From the NCBI GenBank assembly GCA_034401135.1, contig JAWZSP010000001.1, forward strand, positions 6,448,001 to 6,512,000: a DNA stretch of 64,000 bases, in the 5' to 3' direction. The first letter of the stretch is position 1, and each line of letters begins with the position of its first letter. Below are positions 21,927 to 32,699 of this stretch, piece after piece. The stretch is from Volutella citrinella (taxonomy: Eukaryota; Ascomycota; Sordariomycetes; Hypocreales; Nectriaceae). Made by a program: the position numbers and the translations under genes. Below the pieces are notes generated by a model that made no database searches, was not told the DNA's origin, and saw only the letters and a program-made list of their open reading frames with translations.

Positions 21927-22541
21927 GGCCGCAGGGGCGGAGCTCAAGATGATGCTAGGCGATTCGGCGAGCGTGAAGCGACAGGAGATGGTGTTTTTTT
22001 GTTTAGATTCGTCGTCAACAAAATGGTCGAGCGTGAAAAGCGTGAAGAAGGCGGTGCGAGGAGAACCAACAGCATCTCGTCACGTGAGACCCAAACACAA
22101 CCTCGCCTAAAAAAACATAGCAACATGGAGGCGCTTCCATGACTTACGCCTATTAAACTTGAAGAGATGACGAGAAAAGGTTGCTTGCATTAACTGATAT
22201 TATTTTTTGGCTTGGAATTCGACATGGGGCTCAGACTTTCAGCACAAACAGAACTGCGGTGATCGTGAATGTACCCTTGCTCAGTCCTCCATGAGTACCA
22301 CTGAGGCCGCAGCTGGTCGTCACGCTACGCCCTAGCGCAGGCCGCGTTGCGCAAAAATAGCAACAGGTGGGCGCTTAAATAGCTGTAGGCCCGGCCTTAT
22401 AGGGTGGCTACCCAGCCGCAGGTCGCTCGTGGGCTCTGGAACGAATTTTGAGACTTGAAGAGCCGTCAAATATAAGAACGGGCTCTTTTCTACCGCTTCG
22501 TCATCCTTGTTATTATTATTACTATTTGCTTCTTCTTCAAC
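21927..22541. promoter_or_regulatory. Divergent upstream region with TATA-like element
   Basis: Between the F-box gene (minus) and a small plus-strand gene. AAATATAAG at about 22468 lies 75 bases before ATG 22542, and the leader is T-rich with a TTATTATTATTACTATT microsatellite-like run. Confidence 0.35.
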
Positions 22542-22873
22542 ATGTCTCACACACTTCCAGCCCAGGAGGACACCAGGGAACCGTAAGTCGACCCTTCCTG
22601 CTCGTTGCGCCGCAGCCGCCGGTCTACAAGACATGTCAGACGGCTCTGCACTTCTTCTAGACCGGCAGTGTCAGACTGTGATGAGGCATTTGTTGCAGAT
22701 CAAAGCAAACCACTGAGATGTGCTCCATGGGTGTCAAGTAATGTGTCGGAAGTCTCAATTGGGTCGACTACTGGTGCAAGCACCCGAAGGGCTTCTGGGA
22801 CAACACTGTTTTAGTTGCAACGTTGGTGGATGCATTGTGCTGGCTAGTAATTGGTGGTTCGTATGACAAGTGA
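22542..22873 (+). CDS. Small multi-exon protein with C-terminal hydrophobic segment (candidate)
   Basis: ATG 22542 opens MSHTLPAQEDTREP. A consensus donor (GTAAGT, 22583) and acceptor (CATGTCAG, 22638) then join to a Cys- and Arg-containing exon ending near CAPWVS. The final piece before TGA 22871 reads YWCKHPKGFW and then LVATLVDALCWLVIGGSYDK, very protein-like with a short membrane segment. How the middle joins the last piece is unclear. A 51-base GTGTCA...AAG intron (about 22727-22777) keeps frame, but YWCKHP would be lost; otherwise there is a one-base frame shift near 22735. I do not recognise the family. Confidence 0.45.
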
Positions 22874-23232
22874 GAAGTTCAGCAGTAGTAGTACAGAATG
22901 CGATAATGGCGTGTGGGAATGAAACTTGGTGTAATTGGAACAGATTTGGCATTAGACTCAGCATCCAAGGAACATATTAAAGTGAATTAACTATTTGTTG
23001 CAATATCTCCAGCTCTGGCTGTATTTGGCCCCTCAGGGCGCATACAGGAAAACTTTTCCAGCAGGCAGATACAAACTTAATAGCAACAAGCAACTGGGTC
23101 ATCCGGGCTGCACAACCTTGATGATGACTCTTGCCGAGAACCTGGCCAGCTAACCTTATTTGGCCCTAAAGTGAATTAATAAATACTTCATTTTGTTCCA
23201 TTGCCACCCTAACTAGCCTGCTTTGCGGCTCA
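22874..23232. other. Intergenic, convergent 3' ends
   Basis: AT-rich tract between the small plus-strand gene and phospholipase B (minus); it probably holds both 3' UTRs. No gene seen. Confidence 0.3.
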
Positions 23233-25182
23233 CTACAAGAAAATCACCAAGCTCACGAGACTGATGGCCAAGGCCAAGACGGACGTCTTGCTACGCGGCA
23301 TACTGGCATCACTCTTCTTGCCCGTTGCTTGGGTCTCCTGACCAATAATATACGAGGGCTGATAGCTGCTCACAGGAGTGTCGTTGGACGTTCCATTCCA
23401 GCAGTATCGCTGGAAACACGTGTTGCACGCGTCGGGCACCTTTTCATTCGCCTTCCACCAGCTCCTGCTGAGGATGGCACACGCAACGCAAACAGGCCAC
23501 TCTGAGTCAACCGTTGCGTTTCCCTGGGTCGCGGCGTTCAATCCGTTGCGAATAATGGCGTCGCGCTGCTGGGTGGGGTATGCTGGGTCAAATGTCGAGA
23601 CGTTGCTCGCCGCAGTGTAGGGAGCGTTGGGGATGTAGAAGACCAGGGGCGGGACGACCTGGCCATTCGAGAGGGTGAAGTTGTTGGCGTCGCAGCCAAA
23701 GAGCGTGGGGCGCTTGTTGAGGCCTTCGTTGATAAACGTCTCTGCCGAGGGGACAGAGGGGAAGAGAGTGTTGTTGCCGATGCTGCTGTTGCTGCGATCG
23801 TAGGTGGCCCGCATGGCAGTGCCGTTGGGCCAGTTGTATTGGGTGTCGGCAGACGAATCCACGGCAAAGATGATGTCGACGCCTCTGAAGGGCTGGATCA
23901 GCGGGTAAAGCGGGATGTTCTGGAGGTCCTCTCCGCCGTCGACAAGAGAGAGCTGGGTGTCGTTGGCGTTGGCAGACTCTGACGTTGGGTTCCACTTGAA
24001 GAAAGGATTCGGCACGTACTGTGCCACGTCGTTCTCGTTCTCGTCGAGGCCCTTGAGAATATTGGTGATGGCATCGGTGACAAAGGAAGGGATGTCGTTC
24101 GACTCGCCAATGGCAGTGATGTTGTTCAGCAGGAACTGGTTGAAGAGCGACGACGAGGTGCCCATGACGTATCCGAATTGATCAAATCCGCCCACGCACT
24201 TCCCGTTGCGATCAATGGTTCCGTTGGTGAAGTTTGAGGCGAGGTAGCGCACTGGTGCGAAGCCGTAGGTTGTGGGATCCCAGCTGCCGAGCTCAAACGG
24301 GTTGAACTCGTACACGGTGGCGTTGAGCGAGATGATTTTCTCTCCAGGGGCGCGGCCATCTGACACGAGGATGGGGAACGGCGTGTTTCCGGTCTGGAAA
24401 TTGTCGGCGTCGGCGATGGAAGAGAAGGTGTAGGCCGGACCTCCCATGCTGGAATTGATGAGCTGATACGAGAGAGCGCGGCCCCAGTAGTCGGTAATGG
24501 ACGTGTCCCAGCCCTTTGCCTTGCTCTCGACGTCCTTGCCAATGTCGGTCCAGTAGTCGACCGTGTTCAGGATGCCGATGCCGCTCTCCTTGGGGCCCTT
24601 GAAGATGGACCTATCGAAGCGCCAGACGGATGATCCATTGGATCCGGTCTGGAGATCAGGCACGGTGGAGAAGTTGTTTGCGAAGATGGAGCCGACCAGC
24701 CAGCCACCGCCGGAGAGGCCGGCGAGGTAGGTGCTCGCCTGAAGAAGACCCGAGATGGGACCCGACTGGTTGTTGCGACTGTCAGCAGCGGAGATGAAGC
24801 CGGCGCCATTCATGAGGGCGCGGTACCCGCCTCCAGAGACGGCGATACCGATGTTGGGCAGGGCCGTGGTGTTGTCGCGGACGCGCTCAATGTAGGCCTT
24901 GGCGTCGAATCCCGAGATGTTGGCCCGGGACAGCAGATCGCTGAGGGGATCAATCGTGTTGTTGCGGCGGCGAGACACCCAGGACGCCTCTTGTCTGGAG
25001 AGGCCATCGGCGAGACGGACTGTAGGCCGGGTGGAAGGGCAGTCGATGACTTCTGGCGCATAGCCGCCGCTGGGCGAGTTTGGGAGGGCGCGGATGTCGA
25101 CGGAGACGACATTGACGGGATTTGGAGTCGCGACGGCACTGCCGGCGACGCATAGCGCAACGACAGCCAGGAGTGAGGCCAT
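23233..25182 (-). CDS. Lysophospholipase/phospholipase B, GPI-anchored
   Basis: Single exon of 649 residues if the second ATG (25182, CCACCATGGCC) is used; an upstream in-frame ATG at 25206 adds eight residues. Signal peptide [18 protein letters not shown]. The lysophospholipase catalytic domain (PF01735) shows [15 protein letters not shown] (oxyanion and stabilising arginine), the nucleophile loop [14 protein letters not shown] (GLSGGG) and the aspartate in [17 protein letters not shown]. There are many N-glycosylation sequons. The C terminus, a Ser/Asp-rich stretch followed by [15 protein letters not shown], is a GPI signal. It hydrolyses acyl chains of phospholipids and lysophospholipids at the cell surface or outside it. 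Confidence 0.93.
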   Translation of the reverse strand: MASLLAVVALCVAGSAVATPNPVNVVSVDIRALPNSPSGGYAPEVIDCPSTRPTVRLADGLSRQEASWVSRRRNNTIDPLSDLLSRANISGFDAKAYIERVRDNTTALPNIGIAVSGGGYRALMNGAGFISAADSRNNQSGPISGLLQASTYLAGLSGGGWLVGSIFANNFSTVPDLQTGSNGSSVWRFDRSIFKGPKESGIGILNTVDYWTDIGKDVESKAKGWDTSITDYWGRALSYQLINSSMGGPAYTFSSIADADNFQTGNTPFPILVSDGRAPGEKIISLNATVYEFNPFELGSWDPTTYGFAPVRYLASNFTNGTIDRNGKCVGGFDQFGYVMGTSSSLFNQFLLNNITAIGESNDIPSFVTDAITNILKGLDENENDVAQYVPNPFFKWNPTSESANANDTQLSLVDGGEDLQNIPLYPLIQPFRGVDIIFAVDSSADTQYNWPNGTAMRATYDRSNSSIGNNTLFPSVPSAETFINEGLNKRPTLFGCDANNFTLSNGQVVPPLVFYIPNAPYTAASNVSTFDPAYPTQQRDAIIRNGLNAATQGNATVDSEWPVCVACAILSRSWWKANEKVPDACNTCFQRYCWNGTSNDTPVSSYQPSYIIGQETQATGKKSDASMPRSKTSVLALAISLVSLVIFL

Positions 25183-26107
25183 GGTGGGTGGCCGAAGGGT
25201 GTTCAAGACGGGGATGGTGAAAGCTCAAGATCTGATCGCGTGATACGTCAATCTCAGGATCAATTGACCGGGCAAGAAATTATCTCGTGGAGGAGAAGGA
25301 GTCCGAAAGGCAATTTACAGAGAAGAAAAGAACGAGGCGCTGACAGACCCGAGCAGGCCTGAGCTGAGTGATGGAATGGAAGCCAGACGCAGCCACAGAG
25401 GCAGCCCAGGCCCTTATCAAGTGTAGTGTTGCCCTCCTACGACGAAATTACATCACTGGTTTAGCGCCGCCGATGTCAGGTCAGATCGCGGCACGTTGCC
25501 GCATTCGTAGAGGGCTCGACAGGCGGGCCGGGAGGGTCGGTCGCACCAAGCAGCCGAGATTCCGAGACAGTGGAGGCATTGTCAAGGTCTGCAAGGTGTG
25601 GTAGGGCTGCTGGGACTGCTCTACACGCCCCCATCGCTGCCATTGGCCCTCATCCTCCCTGCCAAGGAATCTTCTGACTGCCACGCCATTCCTGGCTATG
25701 CTCGTGCTTCCGTGCCAGCCGTTTCTCTCTCCGGGCCCAATGGCATCCCATTCGTATGCTCGCCAATGGTTCCCGCTTAGTTTGAGGCACCCCCGCCCTC
25801 CCCGGAGACACCGGGGTACGCCGCGACCAATTGGACGCCTCCATCCTCGCTTCTAGGGTTGGGCAGAGCTTCCCGGTCCGCTGGCTCGTACGCGGACAGT
25901 GTGGCGCCCGCTGTTTAGCGCTTCTGGGCTAGGCTGACGGGAGTCCAAGGTTCTGCCTTGTCAAACCCTAAGCTTGTGGTCAAGGACGGGGTCGTGGCCG
26001 TGTGAAATTGTTCCCCCGTCTCTGCTGCACACTATGAAACGTCAATTTGGCATTGAGGCATTGCGTCAACCCTTTGGTGCATTCACCTCCGTCCCTACTC
26101 GTCGGAG
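25183..26107. promoter_or_regulatory. Divergent GC-rich promoter region
   Basis: About 925 bases between phospholipase B (minus) and a Zn2Cys6 gene (plus). The sequence is GC-rich with no protein-like frame. No repeat or RNA gene recognised. Confidence 0.35.
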
Positions 26108-27764
26108 ATGGCCCCCAAAGTAAGCCCTGCCAATGGAGGTACCACAAAACGTACAAGAAAATCCGGGCCGAAAGTCAGGACTGGATGTCAGACATGGTAC
26201 ATCGCCAAGCCCACCCATTGACCCTTGCACAAAGGGCGACTGCTAACGTGTATCCAGCAAGTAAGAGCCCCGTCAGCGTGGACCCTGTCTTTAACAGCAA
26301 CGCTTGAACGCCGTGACTGACCGTCGAAGGACTCGGCACTTGAAATGCGACGAGGAGAGGCCCGCCTGCCAGCGATGCCTCAGGGCTGGATTTCCATGCG
26401 ACGGCTACGATAAAACGACACTACACATCCAGCGCACTTCCAAGCTTCCTGCTGCAGATGCTGCTGTTCAACAAAGACTAGGTCCAAGTAGCAGGAACCC
26501 GCCCCTTGTTTTCCAGCCCATCAATATCGACATCCAAGGCCCCCCGCTGGAAAAGAAGCTCCTCCACCACCTGAGACAATGCACCATCAGGGACCTGACT
26601 ACCGCTACTGGCCCAATGGACTTCTGGTACAACTACGCTTTGCCGCTCGGCCACACAAGCAAGCCAATACGACACTCGCTCTGTGCCGTTGCCGCCGCGC
26701 ACAGGCTATTCCTATCGCGTGGCTTGCGCGATGACATGGATCTCACTATGAAACATTACAATCAAGCTATCTTCCACATCCAACCACTCATGTGCGATCC
26801 CACGCTGCCGACCATGGAAACCGTTCTCGTTTGCTGCATCATATTCACCACCCTGGAGAGTCTCATTGGGCGGCACTCGCACTCTCGTCGGCATATGCAT
26901 GCGGCCTGGCAACTGTTGAACTCCTACCAACCTACCGATGCAGACGTGTACGGGCCAAATCGACGCAGACTTGAGCTGTTTGGCGTGGTGGCAGGCATGC
27001 TGTCGAGATTCAGGCTGGATTCGCCCACCTACCTGACAGAAGGAACACCTCCCGTTCGCTACCCATTTTTGTCTTCCTTGCAAATGGCGGGCGAGCCTGA
27101 AAGACCCTTTTGGTCTATTGCCGAGGCGGAAGAATACTTGTACTGCGTTTACGTGGCCTTCAGCGCCGGCCTCAGCCTCGAGGACGTGACCAGTGCCTCT
27201 CAGGGCGATGATGCATCAAATTCAAAGGTAGAAGCACACAATCCAGTATCACAGGATGTAGTAGAGTCGCCAATCCTCGACGCGGTCGTGTCAAGGTGGC
27301 AGAACCGACTAGACCCTCTGCTATGCGAAATACGAGCATCTGGAGGCGACGGGCAAGACCTGTATAAAGCGAGCGTCTTGTCCTGGCATTGCGCATTCTG
27401 GAAGTTCCTCACACGAGTTAGTAGCGCCGAGACTGAGACAAACCAAAAGTATTATCTCGACATACTGGAAACAGCTTCGTCCTTGATCCCGTTTTGCAAG
27501 GGGTCAGAGGCCCATCCTATCTTCACCTTCACCTCTGACTTTATACCGGCATTGACCATGATTGCACTGAGTTGCAACGACGACGAGGAAATACAGCAGA
27601 AGACGGTCAAGCTGCTGCAATCGATGCACCGAAGGGAGGGAGTCTGGGACAGCCGGGGTACTGCCAGTGGCCTCGAGGACATATTTCAGGCTAGGAGGAA
27701 ACATTTAGACGCCAGCCTGGTCGTCGCGTGGCCGTTGTCAGACTTGGTCACGTCTCTGTCATAG
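26108..27764 (+). CDS. Zn2Cys6 transcription factor with a proposed 3-base micro-exon
   Basis: Proposed exons are 26108-26196, 26258-26260 (CAA) and 26330-27764, giving 508 residues. Intron 1 has TGCTAAC ten bases before its CAG; intron 2 has GTAAGA and a GACTGAC branch site before AAG. Only this path yields the cluster TGCQTCKTRHLKCDEERPAC with correct C-x2-C-x6-C spacing. Joining 26196 straight to 26330 gives Trp in place of the second cysteine. The rest of the cluster is CQRCLRAGFPCDGYDK. The regulatory part (AVAAAHRLFLSRG, ETVLVCCIIFTTLESLIG) matches fungal_trans_2-like proteins. No target is evident; phospholipase B is divergent upstream. Confidence 0.8.
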
Positions 27765-27962
27765 AATAAGGCCCAAGATTGGGTCATTGAATTGACAATT
27801 TACAATTGTGGCATACACGATATACAAGACGTTGCCAGAAACCGATTCCGTCGCCACACATCTCCTGCCTTTTCAAAACACCATTGCTTCCCTTGAAAAT
27901 AGACAAATATGTACCCGAAATACTCAATCAAAACGCACTCCAAGTAGCATGAGGGCTACAGA

Positions 27963-28478
27963 TCAGGCTTGATCGCATGGGAAGGAGTGCACGCAAGACT
28001 TTGAGTCATATCCACCGCGCGAGCGGTCGGTCCATCGAGTGCAGTAGAAGTCATCGTCGAACCAGTAACCGGCATAGCCGAAGGCAATTTTGTTGTTGTG
28101 GCCGAAGTCGGGAAGCTTCGCAACCTCGACAGTGTACTTGAGCTGGGAGTAGATGCTCCGAGGCTGGTTGCCAATCCATTCCCCTTCCTTCTCGGGGAGC
28201 GCGGCGCCGATCAGGTTCACGTTGTGGTCAAACAGTTTGATATCGCGCCAGTAAGTCTCGCCGCCTGTTGGACAGATTAGCATACGGTACAGGCATATAA
28301 GCTGCCAGCGAATGTACTTACCCTTGTTCCTGGAGAGAGACCGTGACAGATCGGCACGAATCTCCAGGCAGCAGTTGCCGGGACCCATTCCGGTACACTT
28401 TGCGGGCTCCTCTGCGTTGGCATAAAAGGGCAGAAGGCTGAGAGCCACAGCTGCGGCTAGTGAAGTGATGGCGACCAT
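27963..28478 (-). CDS. Small secreted cysteine-containing protein
   Basis: Exons 28478-28322 and 28264-27963 give 152 residues. The 57-base intron is stop-free and a multiple of three. It has a consensus GTAAGT donor and ATGCTAATCTG branch region, and removing it joins SRNKG to GETYWRDI. The signal peptide is MVAITSLAAAVALSLLPFYANA. The mature part has six cysteines (one, a CC pair, then three towards the C terminus) and is rich in Tyr/Trp/Asp. I do not recognise the fold. It could be an effector-like or spore/hyphal secreted protein. Confidence 0.78.
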   Translation of the reverse strand: MVAITSLAAAVALSLLPFYANAEEPAKCTGMGPGNCCLEIRADLSRSLSRNKGKYIRWQLICLYRMLICPTGGETYWRDIKLFDHNVNLIGAALPEKEGEWIGNQPRSIYSQLKYTVEVAKLPDFGHNNKIAFGYAGYWFDDDFYCTRWTDRSRGGYDSKSCVHSFPCDQA

Positions 28479-29386
28479 GATGACGAGTGAATTTTGAGAA
28501 GAACACAGAGGTTTGGAGATGTGATGAGAGGAGGATGGAGTGCAATGTTGGGTTAGGTTTTCTACTTTATATCTCTTGTTGGACGACGGTCAGACAGGGA
28601 TCTAGTTGACTGATTCCCCAGGGCGGTTTTCAGCCCAGCGACGAAGGATTAGTAGGATGGCGCCTGAGTGCAAGGGCAAGGCCAGAAAATGACAGCACTA
28701 GCCAGAACAAGGGTCAAGGAGTACGATAATCAATCTGTCGTATCGCCTTGCCACCAATGGTCCCTGTGAAGCAAATGCAACAGCTGCCTGCTGTAGCAGC
28801 ACAGAGGAATCCTTTTTTTGGTCACCTTTGAGCTCTTGCGATGATTTTTCTTATTTCAGACTTTTTTCTGCCGTCAATTGAGCCCAAATACCATTGTCGG
28901 GCGATTAGATGGGATCATTTCTGGCCTGTAGCCTTCCGAATTCGGACCCTCGTCAAATCGCGAGGATCCACCTCCTCTTAAAATAGACGTGCTCAACAAC
29001 CCGATAGCGGCTAGTCAGTTCCTTTGGACATTCCTTAATGTTCCTTGGCGGAGGATTATAATGTCAGGAGCCATTGCTAAACGGGTTTCCTGTCCTGGCG
29101 GCCACGCGAGATGCAGACCAATTCCATTGGATGCCCGAGATGAACGCATCTGTGACCGAGCTGAAGTTCCGTGACTTCGGTTAGCTTATTACCCCAGGTC
29201 TGCTGAGAGCAGACAGCTTTGTATTGTGGACCTCTTCGCTAAGTAAAACACATTAGCATCGGCATCTTGTCCGGATATTCGTGAACTGCAGAGAACTCAT
29301 GGTTAGTCTCCAGCTCGAGCAACTTGGCAGTGTTTGCATTTTTCTGCCACTATTTCTTCATATCTATTTAATGGCTTCATCTTGAA
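28479..29386. other. Intergenic region
   Basis: About 900 bases with T-rich tracts and no supported gene. The part adjacent to 28478 contains the promoter of the secreted protein (TATATCT near 28567). Confidence 0.3.
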
Positions 29387-31444
29387 TCATACAACCATCA
29401 CGTCTACTTCTTGGACGCCCTCAAAAAAGTCGGGCCTGTACTCATTAACGACACCTATTCGCGAGAACTTGCCATCACCCAACCGTTCCACGAGGAGGCA
29501 CGACACCTCGCTGAGCTCCATGGCAAAGGCTACTAAACTTTGGTTGCATACCTTCTGTATCTGCCCTGTTCTGTCCATTTGCCCGATGGTTACTTGCTTC
29601 CTAGCCTCGTACGATACGACCTTGCCGCTGATGACGTCGACGGAGAAGACTGACGTTTCGGGCTCGTTTGCGAAAGAGAAGATGGCTTCTTCCGTTGCCT
29701 TGATTTTATCCTGCTGCCAATCCGACTGTGTGACCCACGACCAGGGACGATACACGGCCTTGACGTCCCAGAAACGACGGAGGCGAGTGCGCACACGCAC
29801 ATGCGACACCAGTGAGCCGTAGCGTATCGCATCGGTGTCCTTTAGCTGCTCATGTTTTAGTTCTGGCGTGCCAAAGTCCAGCAATTGGAGCCGTGGACTT
29901 GACTCCGGTTGACGCTTGATCGAAAGTCCTGTCTTGAGAGGAAGAGAGGCCCAGCTCCACGAAGGAGCATCGTTGGGTCGTAGTCTTCCAAGCGCAGGAC
30001 CAGTCACGCACCAGGCGAGGTCCTTTGCGAATGATCTTTGCCAGAGGCCAGCAATGTAGCCGGGATCCTCTGTAAAGCTAGATCTGTACTTTGCCGCCAG
30101 GCCTGCCAGCGCCGAGAACCGATCCGTTGGGTTGGTCATGTCTCGACGGGCGTACGACTCGATGAGAGACAGCCATACGTCATGGCGTGCTTCTGACGAG
30201 CCGCCGCTGCATTCAAGCAAAAAGGCATGGGGCGACATATCCGGTTCCTCTACAACGGCTGTCCCAGACTCAGGGCGACTATCGCTCGACTCTATGCATT
30301 GCGTCTGCGAGCACGACCAGTACATCCTATTTGGCGCCCAGAAAACGATTCGGGGCGACAGAAACTCTTCTTGCATCGTCCAAGCGCGGCCTGACCACGG
30401 AGACTGACCAAGCATTTCTGTCAGGCTGACGCTGGGGACGGAAATCCACAAGCCTGCGATCCTGCATGGGGCAATATGGTGTGAAAAGGCAGTCCGTGGG
30501 GACAGAAGGGGTTCAGTCACTTTAATGTTGGAACAAACAGCAAGCGTAAAGTGCGCGTTTCCGTAGTACTGGTGCATCTTGGGAGCTTCGCGCTCAAAGT
30601 CGGATCTATCGATGTCGTCCTGGATGATACAGATGGAGTCGATCCAGATGTAAGTGAAGCCGACGCGTGAGCAGAGCAGGATGGAGTCGCGCAACGTCAC
30701 GGGGAGATCTGCGACGGGGAACGACTTGGTTCGAGATGCAAAATTGTGATATGTCGTTTTGCCACGCTGCGTCAACATCGCATCCTGTTCGTTGGCGATG
30801 TTGGTGCCCCAGGGATAGCTGAGAGCCACGTACGGTTTGGGGTTCTTGACGTTTTCGCACAGTTGAAGCTCCGTCTCGGACTGGATGCGGACAAGTCGTG
30901 TTGGATTGCTCGAGGACCAGCGCAGGTTTGAGCAGACGGATGTGTGGGCTTGGTTACACTCGTTCAGCCACTTGCGGACTTGGTCGAGGACGGGCTGACC
31001 GGTCGGATCCTCGCTCAGGTTGATGCCCTCGACCGGTGATGTGGTGCACCGCACGCGGGCGGATATCTCGGGGTGATCCCTGATCTGCAGACGGATGGAG
31101 AAGGGGTCTGGAGAGTCGACAGGGCCGGCGCCTTGCTGGTCTATAGAGGCGTAGACGGCACATGAGCCCGTCGTCTTGGATAACGTCTCGACGTCCCCGA
31201 CGGTCGTACACGCGAGGAGCAATGCCTGACGGAAGACGCGACAGGTCGAGCAGTGGGCCGCACATCGCTCAAGCTCGGCAAAGTCGCTGTGGAAGGGGAG
31301 ACGACCCGCCACGGCTTTGTTTTGCTCGCGTGAGCGCTCGAGGACGACGGCAATCCGGCCACAGCCCTTGCAGATGGGCTGGCGGTCGAGGCCGATGGAG
31401 ATGGTGGTGAAGCCCTGGGGGCGGTTGGGCTTGAACAACCACAT
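29387..31444 (-). CDS. HET-domain protein
   Basis: One intronless frame of 685 residues. It starts with a Cys-rich segment (ICKGCGRI, CAAHCSTCRVF). The PF06985 block follows: YVALSYPWGTN near residue 205, DLPVTLRDSILLCSRVGFTYIWIDSICIIQDDIDR around 255-290 and MHQYYGNAHFTLAVCS. LSPRIVFWAPNRMYWSC and APSWSWASLPL come later. This order is typical of HET proteins with a C-rich N terminus. It shares no obvious sequence with the other HET gene here beyond the domain. Role: possible trigger of incompatibility cell death; partner unknown. Confidence 0.88.
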   Translation of the reverse strand: MWLFKPNRPQGFTTISIGLDRQPICKGCGRIAVVLERSREQNKAVAGRLPFHSDFAELERCAAHCSTCRVFRQALLLACTTVGDVETLSKTTGSCAVYASIDQQGAGPVDSPDPFSIRLQIRDHPEISARVRCTTSPVEGINLSEDPTGQPVLDQVRKWLNECNQAHTSVCSNLRWSSSNPTRLVRIQSETELQLCENVKNPKPYVALSYPWGTNIANEQDAMLTQRGKTTYHNFASRTKSFPVADLPVTLRDSILLCSRVGFTYIWIDSICIIQDDIDRSDFEREAPKMHQYYGNAHFTLAVCSNIKVTEPLLSPRTAFSHHIAPCRIAGLWISVPSVSLTEMLGQSPWSGRAWTMQEEFLSPRIVFWAPNRMYWSCSQTQCIESSDSRPESGTAVVEEPDMSPHAFLLECSGGSSEARHDVWLSLIESYARRDMTNPTDRFSALAGLAAKYRSSFTEDPGYIAGLWQRSFAKDLAWCVTGPALGRLRPNDAPSWSWASLPLKTGLSIKRQPESSPRLQLLDFGTPELKHEQLKDTDAIRYGSLVSHVRVRTRLRRFWDVKAVYRPWSWVTQSDWQQDKIKATEEAIFSFANEPETSVFSVDVISGKVVSYEARKQVTIGQMDRTGQIQKVCNQSLVAFAMELSEVSCLLVERLGDGKFSRIGVVNEYRPDFFEGVQEVDVMVV

Positions 31445-31842
31445 CCCATGCGGTGCCTGCCGGGCCTGCCCAAGAGCCGGATCGAATACAATGGCAAGTT
31501 GCCCAGGATTGTGACGGTATCACGTAGCCAAGCGTATCACCGCTGTTGTGCTGACAGGCTGACCTATTTTCTGCCTATCCTCCTCCGCCTCCGCAGATCC
31601 CTGATGATCATCCCTGCTACGGAACCACAAATCCGCGCAACACAGCCACTCCGACCACCAATTTCGCCAAAGTGATTGGCTAGACTGGCCGAGTCCTTGT
31701 TTCGCATCAGCCTCAGCGGCCGCGCCATGGGGCTGCCTGCTTTAAATACCAGCGACCCGCCCACCCGCCTGTCAGCAATCGCATTCGCTCCATCACTATC
31801 TCAAGTGCCGAGCCTGAAGCCTCGAGCACGGGCGCATTCAAA
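31445..31842. promoter_or_regulatory. Divergent promoter (HET minus, membrane protein plus)
   Basis: About 400 bases separate the two start codons. A TTTAAATACC element at about 31741 lies 100 bases before ATG 31843. Confidence 0.3.
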
Positions 31843-32604
31843 ATGAATCGACTATTCAGTATGCCGGACCGCGACCGATATCCTCTCGACTCCCCCCCGC
31901 GCTCGTTCTTCTTGCCAGCCATGTCAGACGCGCTCCCTTGGCACATTGCCCACATCGCCAGCGCCGTAGTCCATTTCCTCGGCATGTTGATTGGGACTTT
32001 TGTCTTTATAGTCGGCCCCGAGAGGCATAGATCGACGGATAGGAACGGCTTCCCTTCCTTTGATGTGGCCAAAATGAACGAAGAGTTTGACGACCGCCAA
32101 ATGTTCGTCAGCAAGGCTTGGATGTTCTCGGCTCAGGTACAGCTCCAATCGATGCTATCACGTATACATGACTCACATTTGCCATTTGTCTAGTCAATGA
32201 TGATTATGGTCATGAACCTCATCTATCTGTCAGCACTGAATGCGATGGACCGCGATGACCAAGAAGGCACGACCGCCGAGAGACGACGCCTCACTAAGCA
32301 GGTGACATTGGTGATCGGTACATCGTTGAACCTCTTGTTCATGATTGCCGACTTCATCCTTGCGAGCTCCGCTGTCTCGCTGGCCGCGAAACACGCCATC
32401 TTTGGCTTCGTGGCAGCATATGTGATCATGGCCGGGTACGTCTTGACAAAACGAGTGCAGTGGACAACGCGGACTGACGTATACTACAGAATCGTTCTAT
32501 TTGTGACATCGATAATGGATATTCGAAAGTTTTATGAGCTTTGGGCTGAAGCGAGAGAAGGATACGAGATCTTTTTAAGTATAGAGCCAGAGGACCGCGT
32601 ATAG
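31843..32604 (+). CDS. Four-helix membrane protein of unknown function
   Basis: Exons 31843-32136, 32194-32435 and 32490-32604 give 216 residues. The second intron (32436-32489, 54 bases, GTACGT...CTGACG...TACAG) is stop-free and in frame. Removing it makes the last helix continuous (FGFVAAYVIMAGIVLFVTSIM), so I prefer splicing. Hydrophobic segments are IASAVVHFLGMLIGTFVFIV, MMIMVMNLIYLSAL, LVIGTSLNLLFMIADFILAS and the spliced one. The N terminus is short, Arg/Pro-rich and cytosolic-looking. No catalytic motif or family is recognised. Confidence 0.7.
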
Positions 32605-32699
32605 ATGCACAAATCCATCACATCGAATCATCCTTTCAAATTGGCCCGATCCTAGCGAACTTTAGTCTTTTAAGCAGTTCCTGGGGGAAATGAGCCGGA

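Noticed and set aside
21765..22142. 125-codon plus-strand frame over the F-box start
   Set aside because: It overlaps the CxxC-containing first exon on the opposite strand and has no protein-like motif.
23378..25228. Many open frames in other phases of the phospholipase B region
   Set aside because: They arise from GC-rich codon usage of the real gene and contain no domain.
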